A stretch of DNA of 64,000 nt from Trichinella spiralis (GCA_000181795.3 CM012953.1:14118183-14182182); one strand, 5' to 3'. Shown: positions 1 to 13,450, counted from the first letter of the stretch. Numbers and translations: made by a program. Notes: a model not told the origin generated them from the letters alone.

Positions 1-3000
1 GCATGTATATAAAGGCAAAAGATTAAAATGTGCTCATAATGCGTAATCATTTGTGTTCAAAAGTGTCAAAAAATTAGGTCTGTATACAAAGCGGTTAGAT
101 TATCCATCTGTATTTGACGATCAGATATCAACTCATAATGCTATTCGCGTTGTTCTAGTAATATGTAAATTATTAAAATACTTCACACTGAGCATTGATT
201 CATTGTGAGGAGTATTCATTGTTTATCCAGTTTGTGGTCAGAGTGGTGACACATTAATTTAGAAATAGAATTAATATTTTCCATATTTGAAATATATGGA
301 CATATATATGGTTTTCATCGGTTGCTTCGAAAACAATAAATAACACACTATTTTCAACCAATTCTCATTAAATTTTCAGTCAATTCAATGAGTTTATTCA
401 TAACTGCTGAGTAAATAGCATATTTTCAGTATACAGTTTTCATGATTGTGTTTTAATACATTTAAATCATAAAGTTATTATTCATGAAACGCAAGCAACA
501 AAAATATGAAAAATAAATTCTTATCATCTTTTATCTAAATTGTATTTAATAACCAAGATATGTAAAAGAAAATATAGAAATTGCATATCTTCTTACATTT
601 AGTTACATAGTACACTTTATTTAATAATAATGATCTTTTTATTTGATATTAGAATTAGTAAGATACAGTACATCTGATAAGTGATGATGCGCTATTTCAT
701 AAAAGATGAATTTTAAAAGGATAATACAATAAAATAGTTCAAATCTTTATATTATCTATTCTTAAATAATTAGTTTCAAATAATAATTCCAAATTCCGAA
801 ACTCTATATGTCAAAATTTATCATAAAAATATCAACAACAAACCCACAACTAAAAATAGGGAAAATGATTCATCTGTCAATTTCATACATTTTTGACATT
901 TACGTATGCTAATTTGTTTAATTTCCGCATACTAATTTGTTTGAGAAATGAAATTCAAACAAAGTCAAGTCTACGTCTGCTTTATAAATTATACCAGATA
1001 TTATAATGATGTACACATTACGAAATCTAATTTATGATGATTAAGATTGCAATGCATTGCTTTGCAAAGATAAGAATTAGTTAACCTTTTCCCAAAAATG
1101 TATCAATATTTATTCCAAGTTGTTAGTATAATTAAAAATTCTGCTTTTGAAACAGTTATATAAAAGACCATAACTTCAAGTTAGACCAAACTGCTAAATA
1201 AAAGTAATTTAGAAGAGTTGACTGATAAAATTTTAAAATGTGTTTGAGAGAATTTAACTTAAAAACATATTTATTCCATTGTAAATTATTACGGCTGTGG
1301 ATTTAAATTTGGGCTCAAATATACTGCATATAAGAAATAACACATTGCAGTTATATGGATAAAAGTGTCATATAGGAATAGTATATTTCGTCTTTGAACA
1401 AAAAATTGAACTTAACATTTAAATTATAAAAGCAGTACACCAATATTTAGTTTCTGAAGATTATTTCAATAAACTGTAGAAAGTATCAACAAGTTTGTTC
1501 CATGCTGATCTAATCATGTGAAAAAAATGCAATAAAAAACTTGTTTAAGCATGTGAAATTTTTTGATTTGTCACTGAATTTAATCATTTTTTTCACATTT
1601 AATTTTAAATATACTGCAGTGACCAGAAAATAATTGTGTGCGTAATAAGCATAGTTATGCACGTTCCATTTATAGCATTTCTATACATGCTAAAAAAGAA
1701 ACTATAGCTAACTTGAAAAAACTGAAAATACTTTTCAAATTTCAATTAACATAAGATAAATACTGCTGTGATTGCTAAAAGTACATGTCCTGAAATATAA
1801 CGTAGTAAATTCATGCTCGAAAGCGCTGAGTTTATATTTCCAAAATTATTCCTCTTTGAAAAGTAAAACATGAGATTGCAAATTCTAATTTTACAAAAAA
1901 AAATCATGCAAAATCTTTTTTACTGCGCAGGTTTAAGTTGGAACTGCTCATGGAAGAATGACACTCGATAAATGAAATAAGGAAAGAAAAAAACTGGAAT
2001 TATACCCTTTCATAGATTTTAATAAAATTTAAAAATATATTTGACAGTATTTATTTTTCAAAAATATCAAAAAGTGTTCAGCAAAAATGAAATGATTCGA
2101 GGAATTTCGTAAATATATTTTTTAATTTTTATTTTAATGCTTATTTTAATTTAAATGTTTTTATTTGGATCAAACTGAATGCAATTTTTTGAATTTAATA
2201 GTTTCAATTTTTTCAAGCTAATATTTTGCAATAGCTAATCATATATCCATTAAATGTTACATGATGTAATAGTATTAACTCGAATACACGAAGAATGTAG
2301 TATGTGTTAGTTGATCATAACTTAAAAATATTCATAAAAGCAATACATTTCAAATATATATGTATATGTATATAATGTATATATATAATTAAAATACTAA
2401 AAGTGCATACATATATACATGCATCTATATATAAAGAAAACAGGAAAAACTGGATAAACACCACTGCAAAATCGTTGCAAAATATCAATTTTTAAAAAGT
2501 ATGTGCTTTATATTAATACTCAACTTCAAGTAATAAATTAAATACTTTCAGAATTGAAATTTTATTTAGCAACTGCTATAATTTACTCTGATTCAATAAT
2601 TAGGCAAATATTACCTGAAAAACAAAAATCTTACTGTATTAGAATTACCGTATTTAAGCAGCTGAATTACTCCTCCTGCTCATTTAGATAGTGAAAGTTC
2701 AGTCATTATTTGTATTGTTCATTTGTTTTGAAAGAAACAGCTTCTTGTTTAAATATCCCATTAACTAGAAAGTTATTTAGTTTAGCGTTTTTTGTGAAAT
2801 GACTTGTCTTCCTGTCAGCTAATCTTGAATATTTATCTGCAGTCAGAAAACTTTTTGAGCATTTATTTTCATTGTTTGCAGTGATTAAAGGAATTATAGT
2901 AAGAGAACTCAGAATTGAGTTTTCTCTAATAACAAACATTTACCAGTGTTTATCATATTTAATAAGTTTTAGCTTTGATACGGTTATTATTTTATGTTAC

Positions 3001-3020
3001 GTGTGATAGCGCACTTTTTT
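1..3020. other. AT-rich intergenic stretch, no gene seen
   Basis: About 3 kb of very AT-rich sequence with stops in all frames and no recognisable protein or RNA gene. Short (TA)n runs occur near 2355-2440. It could be distal intergenic DNA or the 5' flank of the Neuralized gene. Confidence 0.6.
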
Positions 3021-3841
3021 AGTGGTTTTCCAGCATGCATTTCTGTCGTTTAGAGACGTTAAAGAGTTTTACTTAATGTGCTGCCATTTTTGCAGCGTAA
3101 CATCAGCAACGTGTGCAAACATTCATGAAAACATTTGCCGGTTGTTAGAAAATTCTCAACTACTTTTCTGCTTATTCAAGCTTGCTGACATTTTAGTCAT
3201 TTTTATGCGCCTGCGCTTTTCTGATAAAATCAGTCACTTCTCGGATGCAGCCTTAGAATGTTCTACAGTGTATTTAGCTATTTATTTATTTTTAATTTTT
3301 TTGACGGAAGTGATTATATTTTTTGTTCATTCGAGACGGTTATTTTTATTGATTTTAAAGCATGATTCGCGTTTTACTTTCTGATTCGATTAGCAGTTGG
3401 AGTTGTTTTGCCAAGGACGAAGCACATCACCGTGCTCACGTTCATTAGGCGCGAATCGTGAGCATATAACATGATTTCAGGGACGTTGTCCCATAAATGT
3501 CGTGTTTGATGACCATGGCCGTGCTCGATGACCTGCTGTTCTTTAGCCAACTGGCCATTAAGCAGCGGAACAATAATCAAATCTGTTCACTTCCTTGACC
3601 TAACAGTGCAGATACGGATTTCCTTCCGTCTCAGCACAGTATCAACTATTCAAATTGTTCGTTGAAATTTTAAAATGAAAATTTAATTTAGATTGTGCTT
3701 TGCTTTTGCCACTGCTTCATCAAATACTCGAGTGAATGAAATAGTTGATGGGCAACAAGCAAGGCGAGAAATATTTATTTGTTATTCTTATCTTTTGTTT
3801 GATGAAATTCATTGAAAAGCTTGTATTATAATTGATTTCAG

Positions 3842-6810
3842 GTAGTTCGAGGAGAAATTCTTCACCGGTGCAAAGCATGGATTCCATTATAGATTTTGAA
3901 GCAGCTCAAGCTTACGAACCTCTGGCGTTTCATTTGATCCATGGTGACAATATTCGCTTGAGTGAAAATAGAAGGGTGGCAAGACGAGAAAAATCATTCT
4001 GTAAAGTAAATTTTTTGTTTTCTTTTTTTTGAAAGCATTCAAATATGAATGTTGAAAATGAATATTTTGGCAGGTTATCGAAATTTATAATTATTGAATG
4101 TTGTGTCAAAGTTTTCTTATGCTTTTGAATCCAGAGTGAATGAAACGTCAATCTGACGACTATTTTCAACAGCAGTTTCGAAGCTAATTAATCTTGAATA
4201 GTTCGCATTCTTTTACGCGTTTATTATGTGAAAATGCAAGTCAAATTCCAGTTTTTACTGTAGTTGATTTAAGAATAAACATTAAAAGGGTTGTAGGTTT
4301 TTTTTGTTCAGTAAAAATCGATTGCATTGAGCGTAGAGGTAGGTGGTTTGCTTTTATATATTTAAAATTGCATTGTATTATTTTGATTTTATTATCTATT
4401 TGAGTTGATGAAATGTGAAAATTTGAATTTTAGCTTTTTGATGAAAAAGAAATGTTGATTTTAAAATAGATGACAGCTTTTTTTAAAGTATTCTTTAGCG
4501 TTTGTAATATGTTTGATGTTCATGAAATGAAGCGGATATTTATTTATGAAAAATAGTGATTGTAATAGTACAATCGTATGTGATTGTGAAATTATTGTTC
4601 AAATCAATAATGGTTTGTGTGTGTTTGTCACTTTTAATCAAAAAGATGACATCATCAGAATTGAAAGTGACGTGGAAATTAATAATTTTTTTACAAGTAT
4701 AATATTGAGGAAGTGAATTTGATTGCAATTTCAAATCGTGCATTTTTTCATAAATTATCGATGCATCAGTTTGATGTAAACTGGTTGTTGATTTCATTTG
4801 TGCGCGGCAAAAGCGTTGCTAATCTAGACCTTGAGGAAATATGCAATTGGAAATAACGGTATAAGTTTTCTGCATAAAATATCTATATTATTAAATTATT
4901 TCGATTGATCAATCAGTTGCAATTGTTTTACATCAGTAAGTGAGGTAAATTTTGTTTCTGTATGTATGTTTATCACACAATTAGAATATATAAATTGTAT
5001 TATTTTAGGCTTTGGTATTCAGCAATCGACCGGTGCAAACGAACGAATATTTTGGTTTTAAAATTATCGAAGTTGATGACTCTTGGAGTGGTACTTTGAG
5101 AATTGGCATAACGAACTGGAATCCGAAAGCTTTGCAGTTTTGTTTGCCAAAGTGATAATTAAAATTTGTTTGTTTGTTGAAGTGAAATTATGAATGAATT
5201 AATGTTGTTGTTTGTTTGTTTCATTTTAGATTTGCATGCCCAGATTTGATCGAGTTGAAATGCAGTTGGGCAAAGGCGATCAACGAGAGGTATTGCAAGA
5301 AGGGTCATCGTTTTTTGTTTTCTGTTAATAAGCAAGGCGAAATGACATACACCGTGAATGGACATTCACGAGGACTCTTTCTCAGCGGTATTAAAAGTTG
5401 GATGGAAATGTATGTTGTCATTGATATATACGGTCATTGCAAGGCGGTTCAATTGATAGGTTCGATTATTTTTATTGCAAATTTTTGAAAACAAACGAAA
5501 ATTTTAAATTTTGATCTACTCCATTTAGGCGAATGTTATTTTGCAGCATCTTTTTATTATAATATTAGTGAAAGTGTTGCGTTAAATGAAAATCGTACAG
5601 TTGTTACGAAGCATCAGCCTCAGTCGACTAGAGCGTACGCTTTTGTATGCCAGCCGTTCACCAACGATATTGTTCTTTCAATTGAAGTATGTGCGCAGAT
5701 TATGGTTTAATGAATAATTTTTTTTTATTTTTTGGCTTTGTTGTCAGATTTTGAAGCTTTCTGGTGGAGTTGATGGCACGTTGTCGGTCGGTTTTACTGG
5801 ACAAGAGTTGTACAACATTCGTCAGGAATGGTTGAAGAATAATCACTTGAGCCATTCCACAGCAGCTAATAAGAAAGCATGGATTTTGGACGAGCGTATT
5901 ATCCGAAACTTGTTGCCCGGTGATAGGATTCAATTTTACATTACTGAAAATGGTATTATTGAATTGTCAAATTTTGAATTCCTCCTTGATTTTAATAATT
6001 TCTTCTTCCTTCTTTTTCAGGTGTATTTTGCATGATGAAAAACGACAACAGACCAGAATACTTGAACGTCATTGACAATCCTGATTTATATTTGTTTTTT
6101 AATTTATGCGGAACAGTGACCAGTATTCGTATAGAAGGTGAAGAGAGATGTTGTGTTTTCTTATTGATGATTCTGAATGTTGTGCAGGTTATAAGAAAAT
6201 GGCTTCCTTGCCAGAGTTGAAGCATTTTACGGATGCGCTGATTCGTGCCGAAGAAGTTCGCCGGATGTCGCCGTCATTGAGGAACGTTCAACGACCGCAG
6301 CCTTCTCAATTACGGGTTGAACTGCCGCCTCCAAGTTGGTGTTTTATAGACTGCTTAGTGATTCATTCGCATTAATATTATCTTTCAGCTGATACTCGGG
6401 TTGTCGATATGCCTGCTATTGTGAATGCCGTTGGTAATTTGTCTGTCATGTCGTCGTCAGACGAATGTAGCAGCACTGGGGTCGACGAGAGACGACGACA
6501 GACTGCCCTAGGGCAACTGCCAGTGAAAAATGCTGTTGTTGGATGCTTGAGTGAATCTCAGACGTCGTCGGATGTGATAAACAGAGCAACAGGAGCCTCT
6601 TCAAATGATAATCGTTCGAAAAGTGAGCCTGAATGGGACGACGCGAATGAGTGCAAAGTTTGCATGACTGCCCAAGTAGACACGGCCGTTTATTCTTGTG
6701 GCCATTATTGCATGTGCTATCCGTGCGCCATGGAAACGTTCGCCAATCACGGATGCTGCCCAATTTGTCGTGAGACAATCAAAGATGTGATGAGAATTTT
6801 TAAATCATAA
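3842..6810 (+). CDS. Neuralized-like E3 ubiquitin ligase (NHR-NHR-RING)
   Basis: Neuralized proteins are E3 ubiquitin ligases that act on Notch ligands and neuronal substrates at the plasma membrane and endosomes. The exon chain is 3842-4005, 5009-5151, 5230-5459, 5529-5686, 5748-5952, 6021-6137, 6188-6334 and 6389-6810. From ATG 3877 it gives 516 residues in frame. The first NHR domain covers roughly residues 12-165, with FHLIHGDNIRLSENRRVARR, SFCKALVFSNRPV, DSWSGTLRIGIT and FACPDL. A second, more divergent NHR covers roughly residues 166-335. A low-complexity Ser-rich linker leads to a C-terminal C3HC4 RING (CKVCMTA, CGHYCMCYPCA, CCPICRE) ending in MRIFKS. The first exon is preceded by a good acceptor (TTTCAG at 3836-3841) and stays open upstream of ATG 3877, so an upstream exon may add N-terminal residues. 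Family assignment is firm; the exact start is inferred. Confidence 0.93.
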
Positions 6811-7239
6811 TTCTCACGTGTCATATTCATCACATTTTTTCTTTAAAAATATGTTTTACAACTACTTATTCAAAGCTACATTAAAAGAAAATCTACTTAT
6901 TGTATGTTTTTCTTTTCAATAATAGAACAATGATAATTGATATCATTGTTCAGTTTCAGCTTTAATTTGAAATGAAGTATATATATATATATGTGTGTAA
7001 AATTTGAATTTTAACATTTGCTGCAATGCGAGCAATGACAACGAAATGGAACAATTTCAATTTGAAATTTAAATTGTATTTTAATGTAAACTAAAAATCA
7101 GCAATCAAATTGTAAAGTTTAATGTTTGTTTAAAGTGATCTTTTCCGTTTGGTGTCTTCGTCATTGTTAGCTGTTGTCTTTTGCTAGACGGCGAGAGAAT
7201 TTGAAAAATTGTTTCGCTTGACTATTTTCTGGTTTTTTT

Positions 7240-9132
7240 ATGCAACCAATGATGAGCGAGAAAAGCAAAGCGAAGAATGATTCTGTGAAGTCGGATTCCG
7301 ATTCCAAATCCAAAGAGAAAGAAGACTCGCAGCGTAAAGCAACTGCATTTGGCAAGCTTGTGAACAAAATATCCGGTCGTTTGAAAGGTTCTGATGAATC
7401 ATTAGCAAAGAAGAATGCCATAGTTGTGAAGGAAGCAACATTGGAAGACATACGCAAATCCAATCTGATCAAGTGACCCGTTGAATTTTTTGTACTAAAT
7501 TCTTCTGTACTCAATTTTTTTCCTTTTCAGACCGTCCAAAGATGGAACTATTGATCTAGTAAGATGGATTTTTTCTTCTATATTATCATTCTTTTGCAAA
7601 TGATTTGTTTGTTTTTTCAGAATCAGCCTATCCAACCGTTGGAAAAGTATCACTATTATCACGGTTGCGTGTCGCGTTATGATGCTGAAGAAATTTTATT
7701 AAACCATTCTCCCGGCAATTTTTTGATCAGAGCTTCCAGAAGACCAGGCAATTCGTTGGCAATTGTGTTGTCGATTCGAACAACCAGTGGCATTAGCCAT
7801 TTTGAAATACCAGTGGACAATTTTGGTGTAAGTTTTTATTTTATTTATTACCAACCAAACGCATATTGAATTTGCATTTATGTGAAAATAAATTTAAATA
7901 TTGTACTTTTTCAGAGATTCTATTTTAACGATTTCGCTTTTGAGAACCTTCACAGTTTATTGATGTATCATTTTAAACACTTCTATCCTGTGACTTTGAC
8001 CACCAATTATTGCGTTTACTTGAAACATGCAATAGATCGAACTTATTGGGAATTTGACGATCGTCAGGTCCATTTGGAAGATACTCCACTTGGTGAAGTA
8101 ATAATATTGTTGGTGGATTTAATTGAATTGATGATGAAAATTGAAAAATGTTGCTTCAAACAGGGTAACTTTGGTGCCGTGTATCGAGGATATGTAGATA
8201 TTGACGGCAAACGGCAATTGTTGGCTGTGAAAACGCTTCAAGATCCGGACAATGAAGAAGGTCGTGAAGAATTGCTTCGTGAAGCTAGAGTATTGCGCAA
8301 GCTCGAACACGTCAACATCACCAAACTCATCGGCGTTACCATTTCATCTGGTGCTACAATGGTGCTGTTGGAATTTTTGAATGGTATTTAGAAATTTATT
8401 TTATTTAAACAAATATTCTGTCGATATCAAACTGAAGAAAGAAAAGCACGGAAAACATTCTGTTACTCCTTAAATTTAGGCGGTAGTATGGATAATTATT
8501 TGAAAAAGCATCAACTTTCTCCACGTACGAAGATGAAATTGTTATCAGATGCTGCAAATGGAATCAAATATATTCATTCGAAAAGTACACAATTACGGTC
8601 ATCAATTAATTATAAATTATTAATGTTATTGTAATATTTTTATTTTTTTAAAGATGTGATTCATCGCGATTTGGCAGCCAGAAATTGTCTACTTTTATTG
8701 AACGAGGACAATCATCCAGAACGGGTTAAAATTACCGATTTTGGCCTCTGCGTGGAAGCGGTTCAAGTTTATCGCACGACTGATATCCAATGCATCCCTG
8801 TTCGTTGGAGTGCACCTGAAACGCTGAAAGATAACGTTTGGTCGCAGAAAACTGACGTTTGGAGTTTTGCTGTGATTATTTGGGAATTTTTCAACGAAGG
8901 CAGCCTTCCTTATTACGATATTGAACCGTTCAGTCCAATAATTTTGCTAAAGGCATTGGCAGGAGGATATTGCCTTTTAAGTACACCTGAAATGCATCCA
9001 CAGTTGGTCAGTCTGATGGCGTCATGTTTAAATTTTGACTCTGACGAAAGGCCAACTATGGATATGGTTTATGAAAAATTGCAAGTTCTCATATCATCTT
9101 CAGTTCATAAAAACAAGAAAGCTTCTGCTTGA
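7240..9132 (+). CDS. Non-receptor tyrosine kinase, SH2 + kinase (Fes/Fer-like, nematode short type)
   Basis: Cytoplasmic tyrosine kinase of the Fes/Fer group in the short form common in nematodes (SPE-8-like): no F-BAR domain, only a basic Ser/Lys-rich N-terminus, SH2 and kinase. Exons 7240-7472, 7531-7558 (a 28-nt microexon), 7621-7827, 7915-8097, 8164-8383, 8480-8584 and 8654-9132 give 484 residues. SH2 spans about residues 97-195, with the phosphotyrosine-binding Arg in NFLIRAS at R124. The kinase spans about residues 206-470: glycine loop GEGNFG, catalytic Lys K240 in LAVKT, helix-C Glu in LREARVL, HRDLAARN (D331), ITDFGLC (D354) and SAPE. All catalytic residues are present, so an active kinase is expected. 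The substrate cannot be inferred. The 3' flank is plain AT-rich sequence. Confidence 0.95.
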
Positions 9133-10284
9133 GAAGAAATCATCATTCTTATATATATACATCGATAATTTTATAATGTTCATTTCTAACATGTTCAACG
9201 AACAATATTAACGAACCATATTTTCATTTATTGCAATTTAATTTATTTAATCATTCAGTAATGAAATTTTATTTATTTTATACAAAAATATACATTATAT
9301 AAAAAATAAATATAATTTATTAAACACATCGTTACAAAAAAAAATACCGAGAGAGAATTAATTATCCATGCAATGCAGTGCAGTAATGCAAGATGTATCA
9401 TTGTTGTGCAAGTCTTAAGAAAGTGTCATAGATACTATATACTGTAATGCAGTAGTGCAAGTGAAATTTTTACAAATTATGTTTCTTTTTTAAATCAAAT
9501 GAAGAAACATTAACTTTTGCAAATGATTGATAATATTTTTTATATTAAATGATCATTAAAAAAGTAAATCACATAGCAAAATTTCAATAACTATCTTATT
9601 CCATTGGAATGGATAAAGTATAATTTTGTTTGATTATATGTTTTCTGTGTTAATTATTCATTGTTGTTTAGTTATTAAAAATATTCTTGTACTTTAAAAA
9701 AAGAATAAATAAATAAATAAATGCAATGAAAAAAAAGAAAAGAGAAAATGATAATAAATATTAATGCAAGTGAATAGAAAAAAAATGATGACAATGAAAC
9801 AATAGCAATGCTTGGAATTTTGGTCGAATGTAATTACTTTTTAAGCAGGAAAGTGAAACTGTGCTATGGAAAATGGAAAGAAAAAAAGGAAGAAAATTTT
9901 AAATGAAACTGAAATAAAATGTTAATAATGCAAAGAATAAATGATAAGTTGTATTAATTTTGAATTATTGGATGAGATTTTTGTAAATACTAATCATCTT
10001 CATTGTACATGTATATATATATATAAATGTATAATTAAATTTCAATTTTTGCTCCAAAAGTTAATCGAACTTGCGTGGATATTATATTAGTTCTGTCGAT
10101 TTGACAGGAGCTGTCTTTTGTAATTGTAATTGCTGTTGCGTCATTTTCAATGGAACTGAACGGCACGTGATCTGCATTTTCTTCTCAGGTAACATTCAAT
10201 GCTTCAACTGCAATGCCTTCCTTCCATTTTGGAATCTTCAACGGTAAACATGCTACACTGAGAATGCATTTTTTCAATGAATGT

Positions 10285-10322
10285 CTGACTGACTGACTGA
10301 CTGACTGACTGACTGACTGACT
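10285..10322. repeat. (CTGA)n microsatellite
   Basis: About 9.5 uninterrupted copies of a four-base CTGA unit. On the minus strand it makes a Gln-Ser-Val repeat in an open frame, which is an artefact of the repeat rather than a gene. Confidence 0.95.
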
Positions 10323-10600
10323 ATACCGATGACCCAAACCAGCTTCCTTGTCGAAATTAGGAAACGCTTCTTCCGATGACGTGCTAAACACGAAATGCTT
10401 CCATTAATGCAATCTTGTTTGCCTGCCATCAGGAAAAGTAAAAATCTCTTATAAACATTTTTTCATTTCTCCAATTTTATTTATTCTCCTTCGAAATTCA
10501 CTTCACACCAACACTTGGTCAACTAGGCAAGTATTCAATTATTCTCATTTATTCCACATTTTCTTCATTAAATATTCAATTCATACTCTTCCTCATCAAC

Positions 10601-10630
10601 ATCATCATCATCATCATCTTCTTCTTCTTC
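10601..10630. repeat. (ATC)n/(TTC)n compound microsatellite
   Basis: Six ATC units run directly into four TTC units in intergenic DNA. Confidence 0.9.
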
Positions 10631-12099
10631 AATTATATTCACATACACTTGATATAATTTAATATGAGCGTCTGATCAGGTTAAGATAATAACATGAATA
10701 TTCCATTGAAATATTTGCATTTTTATTTTAATAATAATATTATCCGAATTTTCAAACAGTCTTTCTTCTTTCTTATTAGTGTATTCTTAAAAATATCAAG
10801 AAATTTACCAATTCATCAACCAAATTAATACTTTTCAAATGTTAAAATTTGAAAAATTGGCATACTTTGGATTTATTTTGAAATTCTCCATTTACATATA
10901 TATCAAGCTTTCAAAAAGCGTACAATTGGCCTGTAAATTTAACATTGCGTATTGTCATCTGATGTGTTTAGCAGTAAGTGAAATTATTGTAAGTGAGTGA
11001 ATTTGTAGTAAGTAAGTGAAATCGTTATCTATTATTATTTATACAGTTGTATTTAATCTTGTATTCAATTTTGCTTTTCTGATTTTAAAATTTACAATTG
11101 CAAATAGCATTCTTTTTGAATCTTTTTAAATTGACATTGTCAGCCTACAAGTTAATAAATTAGTAAAGCTTACTTTAAAAATTTGAAATATTTATCAAAA
11201 GAGGTGTTGGTAAAATTATTTAAATAACGAACAATAAAATTTCAATTTATCCATTTCATAATAAATTTAGGTAAATTTATTATTCAAATTTTATCACATT
11301 TCATATCATAATAATATTTTTAACATATGTTTAATTACCAAATGAAAATTTTTATTTATCTAAGCACATTAACTTTCGCTTCGCAAGATATTATTTTTGA
11401 AACAGCATTGTTTTGAATTAACATAAAAATAATTAATTTTAAGAAAAATAATGATATACAAATCAAATAAATTACAAAATTTATAAGCACCGTTTTTGAA
11501 CCGTTTCTTATAGAAAATCCTTTGAATTTTATTTCAATTTGATTATTATTTCATTATAATTATAATTATAATTTTGAATGTGAATATTGGTTGTCTCTTT
11601 TATTCTTTCTTTGTCATGCCATTTTTTTTGCATCATATTCAATAACATTAAAAATTACATTTAATAAAATAGTTTTGATCACACATGTGATAACAACTTG
11701 ATATATTTTAATTATTAGCATAAAGTAAAATTTAAAGTACGTTTCCTTAAAATTATTCAGTTCTATAGAAAAACCCTCTATGTAAAGATACAATTTCATC
11801 AATTACTTCCTTTTATGCATGGAAATGTTATGATAAATTGCCATTTCACTATGAAACAAGAATTTTAACTTGAAAAATTTCCCTTTCTATATCTTAAAAT
11901 TGCTTATTTTTTTATAAAAATAAAAAAGCAGTTTAAAAATTTTTTAGCAAAAAAGAATGTTGGTTGAAAGAACTTGTTTAATTTTCAAAAATGTTATACT
12001 TGTGCTGAAAACAAACAAATTTAAAAGAAAAAACGCACAGTTTCAAAAATTGACAATAAATTAGATGAAAATAGTTGTTAAGTGTAATAAATTTCAATT

Positions 12100-12871
12100 A
12101 AACGTCCAAATTAACGCAGCTTTACTGAATCAAAAGCGGTGCAAGTATTCCGGTATTATTGTGATGCTCAGGTTCTATTGTGAGAGGTGAAAAGGTAGTA
12201 TCAATTTTTGCGTTGATGAAACTGCAGCGCATGGTCGTTGCATGCGGATATTGCGCGGGCGTTCAGAGAAGACAAGGTTTCGGGGCTAAGGAAATGGTGA
12301 ATGTCTACAAGAATTGGGAGATGAATGACTCTGTTCAGGGCAACACACCGCGGTGCCTAGTGACGACAAACGACGACACCTACTTTCTCAATGTCACTTT
12401 GGATCAAGTTCTACAGGTTGATTGCCAGCGTTGGAATGGTAAAAGCGCTTACAACCTTGAAATATGGGTTAGACAGGTCATTGTCGCAACCAGCCGCGAA
12501 CATGCGTACCATGGCAAACGTGAGCATGAATTATTATATACAAATGATGCAGGGGCTGGTGGGCTTTCCAGTTTCTAGCCGGTCGGTCGGTTTTTATAGC
12601 CATCTTGACGCTATCGTCACCATCTACGGCACAGGACGAGCGTAGTAGTAGGAACGTCCGCATTGGGAGGTCAAATTGTCGCTTTTCCAAAATTTTTCTT
12701 ACAATATTCACTGCCATGACCAGAGCCGTGAAACGTTGCTCTTTTGAGCTTGACTGAACTGAACCGTAACTGAACTTGTCAATCGTCACCTCCCCAAACC
12801 GCGTTGCATTCCATTCAACCCTTTTCTCATCTCTTTTTCACGCTTCTCATCTGCCACTTTAACCAAATCCA
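12100..12871 (+). promoter_or_regulatory. GC-richer tract, likely fatty acid synthase promoter and first non-coding exon
   Basis: This tract is clearly richer in G and C than its flanks, like the DNA just upstream of other genes in this window. A plausible splice donor (GTAAGC at 12872) ends it. With the strong acceptor at 13358 it would define a 487-nt 5'UTR intron upstream of the synthase ATG. Open frames exist on both strands but none resembles a known protein. The promoter role is inference. Confidence 0.4.
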
Positions 12872-12915
12872 GTAAGCAATCAATAACCCTCTCATGATGT
12901 TTCTTGTTCATACAC

Positions 12916-12954
12916 ATATCTATCTATCTATATATATATATATAGATATAGATA
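12916..12954. repeat. (ATCT)n/(TA)n microsatellite
   Basis: Short ATCT units followed by TA dinucleotides, lying in the presumed 5'UTR intron of the fatty acid synthase gene. Confidence 0.85.
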
Positions 12955-13167
12955 TTTATTTATTTATCGTTATTATTATTATTCATTTTCTTATTCATCA
13001 TTTATTTGATCAATAATTTATGTAAATATGATTTCGAGAAAATAATAATAAATGAAACAATTACTCATTATTTACTCATTGATTTTTTTTAATTTCTTTG
13101 TCTTCTTTGAAAATTATTAATCAAAGAATCATTCAACATGGTCGTAGGCGGTCATGGTGGACTGGGT

Positions 13168-13173
13168 CACGTG
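13168..13173. promoter_or_regulatory. E-box CACGTG upstream of fatty acid synthase
   Basis: Palindromic CACGTG, within TCACGTG, 283 bp before the synthase ATG. Animal fatty acid synthase promoters are known targets of bHLH factors (USF, SREBP) at E-boxes. The motif is visible but its use here is inference. If the 5'UTR intron is real, the site lies inside it. Confidence 0.3.
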
Positions 13174-13358
13174 TTTTATGCAAATTTCACTAGCCGCATA
13201 ACTCTGCTGAGAGGGAATAGAAACGAGCATTTGATTTATTAATGTGAATCAAATAGATCTGATCACTATGTCACTTTGATCAAGGTGTTATTTGGTGTTT
13301 GATTTTTCCTTAAATTTTCTCATTGTCAATTAGCTATTTTTTTTTTCTTTTCTTTCAG

Positions 13359-13450
13359 GCAATTCACTTGCCGCCAGTAAACTCTCTATTCATTTGCTTC
13401 GCGTTCGAGTGCTATTTGAACAAATAAGGTGCTGAAAATAGGAATATACA
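13359..13450 (+). other. Probable 5'UTR exon segment of fatty acid synthase
   Basis: A long pyrimidine tract ends in CAG at 13358, followed by 92 nt up to the ATG at 13451. This looks like a 3' splice site in the 5' leader, pairing with a donor near 12872. Confidence 0.5.

Larger units (their letters stand above)
9133..12100. other. AT-rich intergenic stretch with microsatellites
   Basis: No supported gene in about 3 kb. It holds short repeats (tandem CTGA near 10285, ATC/TTC near 10600) and a CACGTG at 10164-10169. Two loose copies of a GCAGT-(A)TGCAAG-like motif lie at 9373-9391 and 9450-9462, with no clear meaning. Confidence 0.6.

Noticed and set aside
6446-6778. Long minus-strand frame opposite the Neuralized RING exon
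   Set aside because: Shadow of the plus-strand coding exon; the plus strand carries the full RING signature.
10185-10391. Minus-strand frame with a Gln-Ser-Val repeat
   Set aside because: The repeat is just the CTGA microsatellite in translation; the flanks show no homology.
12180-12578. 132-codon plus-strand frame in the GC-rich tract
   Set aside because: No similarity to any family I know and no convincing splice context. Overlapping frames on both strands suggest it only reflects GC-rich, stop-poor DNA.
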